Notes: generated by a model not told the origin, from the letters alone. Counted from the first letter of the stretch, positions 5,443 through 11,092 are shown. The stretch: DNA of 11,092 bases from Sulfuricella sp. (GCA_019911785.1 JAIOJM010000343.1:1-11092), one strand, 5' to 3'. Numbers and translations: made by a program.

Positions 5443-6844
5443 CCGAGGCGACAACTATCTTGACACGCGCCGCTATGGCGCGCTGGAGGTTAGCGTTGAC
5501 CTGCGCTTCGGCTTCGTCGGCGAGAGAGAGGCGACGGTCGATTTCGGCGACTATGTTTTGCTGTTCCATGGCCGGTGGCAATGGGACAGCAAATGGTAAT
5601 AAGGCTCCTTGGTTGATAGTGTTTTGGCCAGCACTGGAAACCTTATTCAGGTCAATATATCGACGGAACCTTTCTGAATCCGCGTAGAGCCTCAGCCAGA
5701 CCGACAAGTTGGGATTAGCGCATCGAACACGGATGAAATGGTCACAGAAAAGAGCATCTTCATTCGTGCTACGTACCAATACGAAGCGTCCTACCAATTC
5801 AGGGCTGCCATTCACTCGCAGAATAAGAAGATCATTTGCGGCCAGTACGTACTTACGCGTTTCGTCGACCGTACAGTTGATCCGCCGTACGTCAGCATAG
5901 GAAATCTCTCCATCACTGATATCAGCCAAGCGAAGCACAATTTGTGGCTGTCCTTCTACTTGTGATCGCTTGCCGTACCCATTCATCAGCTCTGAAGTCA
6001 GCTGCTCAAACGTCGCCCACACCCACCCCTCCGGCAATTCGGGCAGGTTAGTGGTGTCAGGGGCAGCGGGTTCGGGGTATTTCTTTTTCCAGGCGTCGTC
6101 CTTGGGGGGTTTGCCCTTGGCCTTCATCTTGGCAAGTTCGGCTTGTTCCCATTTGGCGCGGCGTTCGGCGAGGATGCGCTGGAGGAGCTCGCTGGCAGGT
6201 TGGGTGTCGGGGTGTTGTTTGCGCCAGGCTTCGGTGAGCTTGCCCTCGACGGCGGCTTTGAGGACGGCGGCTTTGTAGCGCTTGAGGTTGGCCTTGACGC
6301 GCTTGAGGTTGGCGACGGCTTCGTCGAGGCGGGAGAATTGTTTTTCGATTTCCGCGACGATGCGTTTTTGTTGGTCAGGCGGAGCGACGGGAATCTGGAT
6401 TTCCGCTAGCTTCTTACCATTAACGTTTGGTTGCCCTATGCCTGCTTGGCTTTCGCTAATTTGCTGCCAGTAGTTAGATGAGCGAAAGAAATACGAAACA
6501 TACTTCGGTTCGATGTCTGGTCGCAGTCGAACGCGAATCAAATAAGACGCAAAGACAGACTCCGGTATTAATCCAGTAATTAGGTAACTCTTTCCAACAG
6601 TGGCACCGGTTCGGGCGAAGACAAGATCGCCTTGACGCAGGAGATATTTCTCTTTGTCTTTAGCATCAATGACACAGAAAGGCACCCGGCTCCAATCCAC
6701 TTTGTCATCTTGGATGTCAGTAATACGCAAGAACCTTGGCCCTACTTTTTCCTGTTGGGCCTTTTCCGTGTAACCGTATTGAATCGCAGTAGCCAACTCC
6801 CCCAAGCGAGCGACGGCCCAATCGGCTGGTAAATGCGAATTCAT
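5393..6844 (-). CDS. hsdS: Type I R-M specificity subunit HsdS, 3' end replaced by IS
   Basis: HsdS recognises the two half-sites of the target and scaffolds HsdM and HsdR. The reading frame is 483 codons: native through about R460 (5465), after which 23 codons are read from the IS. The architecture is clear: first target-recognition domain about 1-158, coiled-coil spacer about 161-203 (KRIVAEIEKQF to AVEGKL), charged linker, second recognition domain about 275-425, and second coiled coil from NIVAEIDRRL. Aligning the two coiled coils shows the second lacks about nine residues (the LKAAVEGKL equivalent) and whatever tail followed. The IS-encoded VKIVVAS might extend the helix, so loss of function is likely but not certain. 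The ATG at 6844 overlaps the TGA of an hsdR remnant as ATGA, implying coupling. Confidence 0.88.
   Translation of the reverse strand: MNSHLPADWAVARLGELATAIQYGYTEKAQQEKVGPRFLRITDIQDDKVDWSRVPFCVIDAKDKEKYLLRQGDLVFARTGATVGKSYLITGLIPESVFASYLIRVRLRPDIEPKYVSYFFRSSNYWQQISESQAGIGQPNVNGKKLAEIQIPVAPPDQQKRIVAEIEKQFSRLDEAVANLKRVKANLKRYKAAVLKAAVEGKLTEAWRKQHPDTQPASELLQRILAERRAKWEQAELAKMKAKGKPPKDDAWKKKYPEPAAPDTTNLPELPEGWVWATFEQLTSELMNGYGKRSQVEGQPQIVLRLADISDGEISYADVRRINCTVDETRKYVLAANDLLILRVNGSPELVGRFVLVRSTNEDALFCDHFIRVRCANPNLSVWLRLYADSERFRRYIDLNKVSSAGQNTINQGALLPFAVPLPPAMEQQNIVAEIDRRLSLADEAEAQVNANLQRAIAARVKIVVASVMQPTAEYRYQPNASL
5442..5464 (-). repeat. IS right terminal inverted repeat
   Basis: The reverse complement of this stretch matches the left end at 3824-3846 in 19 of 23 positions. 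It also supplies the last codons of orfB on the plus strand and, on the minus strand, the first codons appended to truncated HsdS. Confidence 0.85.
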
Positions 6845-6984
6845 GCCGCCAAGCTCTCATTCAATTGCTCGATGAGGCTGTTCAGCTCATCGCCGAAGAG
6901 CTGATACACCTTGCCCAAGCCGCCTTTCTGGGCGAAGGGGGCGTATTCGAAGTTGTCTGGCTCGATGCCGCGATCCCCGTTCAC
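6841..6984 (-). pseudogene. hsdR 3'-end remnant, potential 47-codon ORF
   Basis: Positions 6841-6975 repeat the last about 135 nt of hsdR (8073-8207) with about 8% base differences by hand count. In the clearly aligned last 37 residues only two differ (DFEY/NFEY, AQEGG/AQKGG). The frame can start from a GTG at 6984 that overlaps the stop of the relE-like gene as GTGA, and it ends in a TGA overlapping the hsdS ATG. Thus 47 codons ending IEQLNESLAA may still be translated as a bridge between relE and hsdS. The ancestral hsdR-hsdS junction is preserved here, whereas at 8073 hsdR is followed by inserted sequence. Whether the peptide is made or matters is unknown. Confidence 0.85.
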
Positions 6985-7259
6985 CCGTACACCTCGTCAT
7001 GGCTGCCGATGTCGATCAGCAGGATTTCGTGCTCGGTGACCTGTACGGTCAGGGTGATGCGGTAGCTGTAGGTGAGGCTGACGGCCTGCATGCCCTGGAG
7101 TTTGCCGGTCAGGGGGTGCAGGCGCAGGCTGGGTTCGAAGGGGTCGGCGCGCAGTTGCGCCATGGTTTCAACGAAACGAGGCCGGAGGTCGGGGTGCTTG
7201 CTCAAAAACTTGCGTGCGCGGCGGTCGAAGAAGGCCGTGGTGGCCAGCGCCCAGCTCAT
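6981..7259 (-). CDS. RelE/ParE-superfamily toxin (YafQ-like)
   Basis: This 92-residue protein fits the RelE/ParE toxin fold, which in RelE and YafQ members cleaves mRNA at the ribosome. Visible marks are an N-terminal helix pair (FFDRRARKFLSKHPDLRPRFVETMAQL), then LHPLTGKLQGMQAVSLTYSYRI and a C-terminal strand segment LTVQVTEHEILLIDIGSHDEVYG. LxGxxxG.....S..YRI followed by I.L..IG.HDxVY is the typical core of this superfamily. It overlaps the antitoxin gene by four bases (ATGA at 7256-7259). The subtype cannot be fixed from sequence reading; RelE-like is safer than a named toxin. It appears complete and lies one short remnant upstream of hsdS. Confidence 0.88.
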   Translation of the reverse strand: MSWALATTAFFDRRARKFLSKHPDLRPRFVETMAQLRADPFEPSLRLHPLTGKLQGMQAVSLTYSYRITLTVQVTEHEILLIDIGSHDEVYG

Positions 7260-7528
7260 GCCGCGGGTTCGCTGTCCAGATGTTGCATGAGGGCCTCGAC
7301 GCTGTCGTGCCGGGTGACGCGGCCGGCGCGGGCGTCTTCCAGCGAGGCCTTGATGCGGGCCAGGGCGGCTTCTTCTTGGGCTTCAATCAACTCTTGGTAG
7401 CGCTCTTCAGTCAGCACCACGTATTGCGGGCGGTTGTTCTTGATGATGTGCACCGGGCCTTGGGCGAGGGCTTCATCCACAGCGGCGATGCCGCGGCGTT
7501 TTATTTCCTGGGCGGGGACGATGTTCAT
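7256..7528 (-). CDS. Phd/YefM-family antitoxin
   Basis: This 90-residue antitoxin pairs with the downstream RelE-like toxin. The N-terminus MNIVPAQEIKRRGIAAVDEAL and the strand GPVHIIKNNRPQYVVLTEERYQEL are typical of the Phd/YefM DNA-binding domain; the charged C-terminal half (about 55-90) would wrap the toxin. The ATG at 7528 is preceded by GGAGG at 5-6 nt spacing. Upstream, a good sigma-70-type promoter carries a palindrome over its -10, fitting autorepression by the antitoxin or the complex. The stop sequence GCGGCATGA equals the hsdR stop context, an odd coincidence noted under findings. Confidence 0.9.
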   Translation of the reverse strand: MNIVPAQEIKRRGIAAVDEALAQGPVHIIKNNRPQYVVLTEERYQELIEAQEEAALARIKASLEDARAGRVTRHDSVEALMQHLDSEPAA

Positions 7529-7557
7529 GGGTGCCTCCTGTACTTATATCTGCACCT

Positions 7558-7586
7558 ATTTAAGCACTTAATTGAGTCCATATCAA
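7558..7586 (-). promoter_or_regulatory. Toxin-antitoxin promoter with operator-like palindrome
   Basis: On the minus strand TTGATA (7586-7581) and TTAAAT (7563-7558) are spaced by 17 nt, a good sigma-70 layout about 30 nt before the antitoxin start. TTAAGTGCTTAA (7571-7560) is a palindrome overlapping the -10, the usual position of a Phd-type operator. It implies that the pair, and probably hsdS downstream, can be transcribed independently of hsdR. Not tested. Confidence 0.6.
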
Positions 7587-7619
7587 GCCGCGCCTGTCAT
7601 TTTGCCGCGCCTGTCATTT
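7587..7619. repeat. Two tandem 16-bp copies at edge of GIY-YIG element
   Basis: GCCGCGCCTGTCATTT occurs at 7587-7602 and at 7604-7619, with one T between. The second copy runs into the 29-bp inverted repeat of the GIY-YIG element. The first copy abuts the toxin-antitoxin -35 box. Confidence 0.9.
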
Positions 7620-7638
7620 CGACCGAAGGGAGAAATCC
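7610..7638 (-). repeat. 29-bp inverted repeat, distal to GIY-YIG stop
   Basis: The sequence begins CCTGTCATTTCGACC and ends GGGAGAAATCC. It matches the reverse complement of 8018-8046 with one mismatch. It also forms a broken hairpin with 7664-7718 (CCTGTCATTTCGA against TCGAAATGACAGG, and GAGAAATCCTTG against CAAGATTTCTC). Confidence 0.9.
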
Positions 7639-7662
7639 TTGTCTCGAACAAGTGAGCGTGCA

Positions 7663-8016
7663 TCAAGATTTCTCGCAAGCTCCCTCGCTCCGCTCGGGAC
7701 AGGGCTCGAAATGACAGGGGAGGCCCAGGTCGGTGGCGAGGTCGCGCCATTCTGGGTTGGCCTGGATAACCAGAGCATTTTTCTTTTCCCGCCGCCATTT
7801 CTTGATTTCCTTCTCGCGGGCAATTGCCGCGTGGACGTCGGAAGTTTCCTCGAAATAGACCAAGCGGTTCACATTGTATTTCTCGGTAAAACCCTTGACT
7901 GCCTTGGTCTTGTGTTCGTACACACGGCGCACGAGGTCGTTGGTCATGCCGATGTACATCACTTTGTTGTTCCAGTTGGTGAGGAGGTAGACGAAATAAC
8001 GATGTTCTTTCGTCAT
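7663..8016 (-). CDS. GIY-YIG nuclease-domain protein
   Basis: This 117-residue single-domain GIY-YIG protein resembles the UPF0213/YhbQ-like group. The core reads YFVYLLTNWNNKVMYIGMTN, with the variant VYL...YIG in place of GIY...YIG, then DLVRRVYEHK with the conserved arginine, and a later glutamate region REKEIKKWRREKK. About residues 100-117 (CHFEPCPERSEGACEKS) are encoded by a dispersed repeat that also gives the stop codon. The native C-terminus is therefore probably near LGLP. GIY-YIG domains cut DNA in homing enzymes, repair and R-M systems; the role of this group is poorly known. The gene sits between hsdR and the toxin-antitoxin pair. Confidence 0.88.
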   Translation of the reverse strand: MTKEHRYFVYLLTNWNNKVMYIGMTNDLVRRVYEHKTKAVKGFTEKYNVNRLVYFEETSDVHAAIAREKEIKKWRREKKNALVIQANPEWRDLATDLGLPCHFEPCPERSEGACEKS

Positions 8017-8017
8017 T

Positions 8018-8046
8018 GGATTTCTCCCTTTGGTCGAAATGACAGG
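8018..8046 (+). repeat. 29-bp inverted repeat carrying the GIY-YIG ribosome site
   Basis: This is the inverted partner of 7610-7638 with a single mismatch. Read on the minus strand it contains AAAGGGAG, placed 7 nt before the ATG at 8016. Initiation of the gene is thus built into the element's end. A partial second copy, GGTCGAAATGACA, follows at about 8052-8064. Confidence 0.88.
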
Positions 8047-8266
8047 GGAGACGGTCGAAATGACATGGTGTTCATGCCGCCAGGCTCTCGTTCAGTTGTT
8101 CGATGAGGCTGTTCAGCTCGTCACCGAAGAGCTGATACACCTTGCCCAAGCCGCCTTCCTGGGCGAAGGGGGCGTATTCGAAGTCGTCAGGTGCTATGCC
8201 GAGGTTGGCGGCGATGTGGTCGCGGATCATTTCCAGCCATTTCAGTTGTTCGGGGGTGAAAGGCTC

Positions 8267-8294
8267 TGGATTCCCGCCTTCGCGGGAATGACGG
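8267..8294. repeat. Palindromic repeat inside hsdR, SREGGNPE family
   Basis: The stem ATTCCCGC (8270-8277) and GCGGGAAT (8282-8289) with loop CTTC is a very common proteobacterial dispersed repeat. It is read in frame within hsdR as RHSREGGNPE, between WLAQQ and PFTPEQLKWL, in the C-terminal domain. Eleven or so residues appear inserted. Confidence 0.9.
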
Positions 8295-8779
8295 GTTTGT
8301 TGGGCGAGCCATGCCTTGAAGTTGGCGTTGACCCGTTCCGGGAATGGGATGAGTTCGTTGTCCTGATGGATGGCGAAGCGCACCAGCGAAACCAGGTCGG
8401 TGAGGATGCGGCGGCCGCTGGCGCCTTTGACCTTGCTCGCTTCCAGCGCTGCGTAGGCCTGCCAGAGCTGGGATTCGTTCCACAGGTAGGGGGGCTTTTC
8501 GATGGCGTCGGCGAGTTCCTTCACCGCCTCGAAGGTAAGGCGTTGCTTGTAGGGCTTGCTGTAGAGAATTTGCAGGGCGGTGATCTCGTCTTTGTGGTCG
8601 GCGATGAATTGCTCGAAGGACTGCACCAAGCCTTTGGCGCGATCCAGGGCGGCTTGGCTGAAACCGGCTTCGATCACTTGGTCCTGGCTGACGTGGTCGA
8701 TGGTGATTTCGTTTTTGGCTTTGATGTCCAGGATGAGCTGGCGCAGAGCCGGGTCGCAGAGGGGTTTTGATGCGTTTAT

Positions 8780-8833
8780 CCGCGCTTGTTGCGCGGCCCC
8801 CTCACCCCGGCCCTCTCCAGCGAGGGGAGAGGG
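8780..8833. repeat. Palindromic repeat inside hsdR, SPLAGEGRGEG family
   Basis: Two adjacent hairpins: CCGCGC (8780-8785) with GCGCGG (8791-8796), and CCCTCTCC (8811-8818) with GGAGAGGG (8826-8833). The second belongs to the family at 2697-2733. It is read in frame in hsdR as TPSPLAGEGRGEGAAQQARINA, lying between the helicase core and the C-terminal domain, a likely flexible linker. Confidence 0.88.
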
Positions 8834-9939
8834 AGTAAAGCGGTCAGGGTCCAGTGATTCGACGAGCTGGTGGGCGAGGTCTTTGAGGCCCAGGCCGCCG
8901 CTCGCTGCGCGAATCCTGGCGTCGTCTTCGGCGCTGATGCGGTGTTCCATGCGAGCCAGGCGGCCGGCGATGCTGGTGATGACGTCGTCTTCGGTGTTGC
9001 CGAAGGCGACGGCTTGCAGGAGGCGTTCGAAGCTGACGCTAGGCTTTTTCTCCATGGGGCGGGCGTCGGTTTTGTCCTGTTCGCACACGCCCACGGCATC
9101 GATGATGACGAAGTGGTCCTTGGCTTTGGCGTCCGGCGTGACGGCTCTGAGGTCGTCGGGCTTGATGACACGCACGCCGCGGCCTTTCATCTGCTCGAAA
9201 AAGCCGCGGGATTTGACGGCGCGCATGAAGAAGACGATTTCCACCGGCTTGATGTCGGTGCCGGTGGCGATCATGTCCACGGTGACGACGACTCTGGGGT
9301 GGTAACTGTTGCGGAAGGCCTTGATGAGGTTCTGCGGGGTATCGCCGGTGGTGCGGTAGGTGATCTTCTGGGCGAATTCGTTGCCCTTGCCGAATTCCTC
9401 GCGCAGGATTTCGACGATGTTTTCGGCGTGGTTGTCGTCCTTGGCGAAGATCAGGGTCTTGGGCACTTCGGTGCGGCCGGGGAAGATTTCGCTGAACAGC
9501 TTGTCGCGAAAGGTGCGCACGATGGTGCGGATCTGGTCCGGGGTGACCACGTCGCGGTCGAGCTGGTTGGGGTCGTAGGCGAAGTCGTCGTCCAGTTCTT
9601 CCCAGCGGGTTTTGCGGGTGTCGCGCTCCTGCTTTTCCACGTAGTAGCCGGCTTCGACCTTGGAGCCGCCCTCAGTGATGGCGGTCTTGATGCGGTAGAC
9701 ATCGTAGTTGACGTTGACGCCGTCGGCCACGGCCATTTCGTGGTTGTATTCCATCACCAGGTTCTGGTGGAAGAAGCCGAAGGTCTGCTTGCCGGGCGTG
9801 GCGGTGAGGCCGATGAGGTAGGCGTCGAAGTACTCCAGCACCTGGGCCCAGAGGTTGTAGATGGAGCGGTGGGCCTCGTCGGTGACGATGATGTCGAAGG
9901 TTTCGATGGGGATGGCCGGGTTGTATTCGATGGGCTCGG

Positions 9940-9976
9940 GCGCAGCGGCAATCGCGGCCAAGGCTGCTCCTACGGA
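9940..9976. repeat. REP-like repeat inside hsdR, GTAGGAGC family
   Basis: On the minus strand GTAGGAGCAGCCTTGGCCGCGA (9973-9952) matches the REP-type repeat common in Pseudomonas and relatives. It is read in frame as SVGAALAAIAAAPEP within the helicase part, between the strand ending RLYSMLKGRDLPADLEE and the DEAH motif region. The family match is from memory. Confidence 0.7.
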
Positions 9977-10426
9977 AACCTCTTCCAGGTCTGCCGGCAG
10001 GTCGCGTCCCTTGAGCATGGAGTACAGGCGCTGGATGGTGCAGATGCAGACGCGGGCGGTGGTGTCGATCTGGTTGCCCTGCAGGCGCTGGACGATGTAT
10101 TCCTCGCTGAACTTGAAGTTGTTGTAGGGCGAGACGTATTGCTGGAATTCCTTGAGGGTCTGGTCGGCCAGGTTGCCGCGGTCCACCAGGAACAGGATGC
10201 GCCGCGCTCCGGCGAACTTGATCAGCCGGTAGATGGCGCTGATCGAGGTGAAAGTCTTGCCAGAACCGGTGGCCATCTGGATCAGGGCGCGCGGGCGGTT
10301 TTCTTTCAGCGATTGTTCGAGATTGTGGATCGCCTTGATCTGCGCGGGCCACAGGCCTTCTTCCTTCAACGGCGGCATGGATTGCAAGCGGGCGAGGAAG
10401 GTGGAGGCGGGCTGGTGTGCGGAACG

Positions 10427-10462
10427 ATCTCCCTCTCCCCCGGCTTGCGGGAGAGGGGAGAT
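10427..10462. repeat. Palindromic repeat at the hsdR frameshift
   Basis: The arms ATCTCCCTCTCCCC (10427-10440) and GGGAGAGGGGAGAT (10449-10462) form an imperfect stem around CGGCTTGC. The HsdR reading frame is native on both sides but differs by one base across this repeat, so its insertion, or a later slip in its C/G runs, is the best candidate cause of the frameshift. Confidence 0.85.
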
Positions 10463-10874
10463 AGGCGAGCCATTCGGCCAGCAGTTCGGGAGTGTGGAAG
10501 GCGAACACAGGCCGGGAACGCGGTGCAGGGTCAAGCCCGTTGGTGAAGCGGGTCTCGATGCCGGTAGACTGGTATGAAAAGGGAAGGGGACTACCCCACC
10601 TTGGCAAGGCTTGTGGCAGGCCTTTTATGTATTTATCAGACTGGATTTCAACGCCGGTAAGTGTGACACCTTCCTTTTTGGCTTCAATTACACCGGCAGC
10701 CTTACCATCTACATATAGAAGGTAATCCGCAAAACCATAGCCCGGAAGAGGAAACTCGCGAATCGCCACGCCACGGCTGGCGTGGATATTTGCTTGGGAA
10801 GCATCGCAGACATGCCAACCCGCAGCCTTTAGAAGGCGGTCGATGTTCTCCCTGGCAGCAGATTCTGGCGTCAT

Positions 10875-10969
10875 GCTTATTATTAGTGAACCTGAGTACA
10901 CAAAACCATTGCATCCTAGCATAAACCCAGATTGTCCATTGGAATGCTTGTGCATGTAGATACTGTTAT
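10875..10969. other. Short gap between IS110 remnant and hsdR
   Basis: It should hold the end of the IS110-family element and the start signals of the hsd operon. On the minus strand TAATAA lies about 5 nt before the hsdR ATG, with no good ribosome site. A TTGTGT about 17 nt upstream of TAATAA could be a weak -35. I could not place the IS boundary. The open frame continues upstream of the hsdR ATG to 10973, but nothing there resembles HsdR. Confidence 0.3.

Positions 10970-11092
<123 letters not shown>

Larger units (their letters stand above)
3824..5465 (+). mobile_element. IS3-family insertion sequence
   Basis: A complete two-ORF IS of about 1.64 kb. The imperfect terminal inverted repeats are 3824-3846 and 5442-5464, matching at 19 of 23 positions around a core ATAGTTGTCGCC. 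It carries orfA with a helix-turn-helix, orfB with a DDE integrase domain, and an A7G slippery run where they join. The trinucleotide CGC flanks both ends (3821-3823 and 5466-5468) and could be a 3-bp target duplication. It is only three bases, however, and the exact outer base is uncertain because the left end reads CGTCAG where the right end reads TGTCAA. The right end cuts the last codons off hsdS. The left flank does not continue hsdS, so a deletion or IS-IS recombination probably followed insertion. Confidence 0.88.
7610..8046 (-). mobile_element. Candidate small mobile element: GIY-YIG gene framed by 29-bp inverted repeats
   Basis: Positions 7610-7638 and 8018-8046 are inverted copies, 28 of 29 bases matching. 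A third, looser copy of the motif in pieces lies at 7664-7674 and 7704-7718. The only gene between is a GIY-YIG nuclease. The right repeat supplies its ribosome site (AAAGGGAG, 7 nt before the ATG), and the looser inner copy supplies its last 17 codons and its stop. No clear target duplication is seen; short partial duplicates of the ends lie outside on both sides (7587-7602 and about 8053-8064). The unit is 437 bp. Mobility is inferred from the structure. Confidence 0.6.
8072..10874 (-). pseudogene. hsdR: Type I R-M restriction subunit HsdR, frameshifted
   Basis: HsdR is the ATP-dependent translocase and nuclease of the type I complex. Starting from the ATG at 10874, the nuclease domain shows the PD-(D/E)XK motif as D50 (GFADYLL) and E64-A-K66. 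The first frame stays native through about residue 138 (LLAEWLAY, 10461). It then meets a palindromic repeat (10427-10462), and the remainder is one frame away, from ASTFLARLQ to the TGA at 8072. The second part has Walker A ATGSGKT (10273-10253), TDEAHRS, GLTATP, and the type IB-like C-terminal domain ending IEQLNESLAA. Total length is not a multiple of three (2803 nt). Either the repeat broke the gene, or a base is misread there. Three other repeats are carried in frame. The stop overlaps a leftover ATG, the old hsdS start context. Confidence 0.88.

Noticed and set aside
3772..5454. 560-codon minus-strand open frame
   Set aside because: It is the reverse of IS orfA/orfB; the plus strand has the DDE triad, inverted repeats and frameshift site, so this is not a gene.
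5466..5468. Firm 3-bp target duplication CGC for the IS
   Set aside because: It requires unequal outer ends and is only three bases in GC-rich sequence; kept as a possibility, not claimed as a separate feature.
7583..7823. Small minus-strand frames over the GIY-YIG repeats
   Set aside because: The peptides are repeat-encoded and overlap the better GIY-YIG frame.
7587..8064. CRISPR array
   Set aside because: The repeats are inverted, unevenly spaced and framed around a gene, with no regular repeat-spacer pattern.
9672..10460. Continuation of the HsdR N-terminal frame beyond the repeat
   Set aside because: After 10461 it turns Arg/Pro/His-rich with no homology, while the other frame carries the helicase motifs; it is out-of-frame reading.
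8870..10546. 558-codon plus-strand open frame
   Set aside because: It is the antisense shadow of the hsdR helicase part; its Gly/Val/Asp-rich composition is typical of the strand opposite a GC-rich gene.

Overview
The window looks like a defence island from a GC-rich proteobacterium, most likely gamma- or betaproteobacterial. The supports are high GC, the codon use, several small palindromic repeat families typical of those groups, and the families of the IS remnants. Almost everything in the interior is read from the minus strand, so the biological order runs right to left.

The backbone is one type I restriction-modification operon. From right to left it holds hsdR (10874 to 8072), hsdS (6844 to about 5465) and hsdM (1789 to 293). 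HsdM (498 aa) and HsdR (about 930 aa after frame repair) best resemble the type IB (EcoAI/EcoEI-like) group; that subtype call is an inference. The backbone is split by accessory blocks. Between hsdR and hsdS lie a small GIY-YIG nuclease gene framed by 29-bp inverted repeats and a Phd/RelE-type toxin-antitoxin pair with its own promoter and operator-like palindrome. Between hsdS and hsdM lie an IS3-family element (3824-5465, plus strand) that cuts off the hsdS tail, an unrecognised 299-codon gene, the start of a broken membrane-protein gene, an hsdM fragment and an intact MntA/HepT (MNT/HEPN) toxin-antitoxin pair.

Both toxin-antitoxin pairs sit immediately upstream of an hsd gene and are joined to it by overlapping or abutting translation signals: hepT to hsdM, and relE via a short hsdR remnant to hsdS. 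Both accessory blocks are also bounded by a diverged second copy of an hsd segment (hsdR 3' end at 6841-6975; hsdM internal segment at 2478-2688). The copies differ mainly at silent sites, which suggests a mosaic of two related hsd operons, not a recent duplication.

Of the R-M genes, only hsdM is clearly intact. hsdR is frameshifted exactly at a palindromic repeat and carries three further repeats in frame. hsdS has lost its last residues to the IS but keeps most of its coiled coil. Both toxin-antitoxin pairs and the GIY-YIG gene look intact.

The edges are mobile-element debris: the 3' end (domains V and VI) of a group II intron just after the hsdM stop, short direct repeats that may be an IS end at the far left, and the C-terminal 40 codons of an IS110-family transposase at the far right. 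I saw no tRNA, rRNA or CRISPR array.
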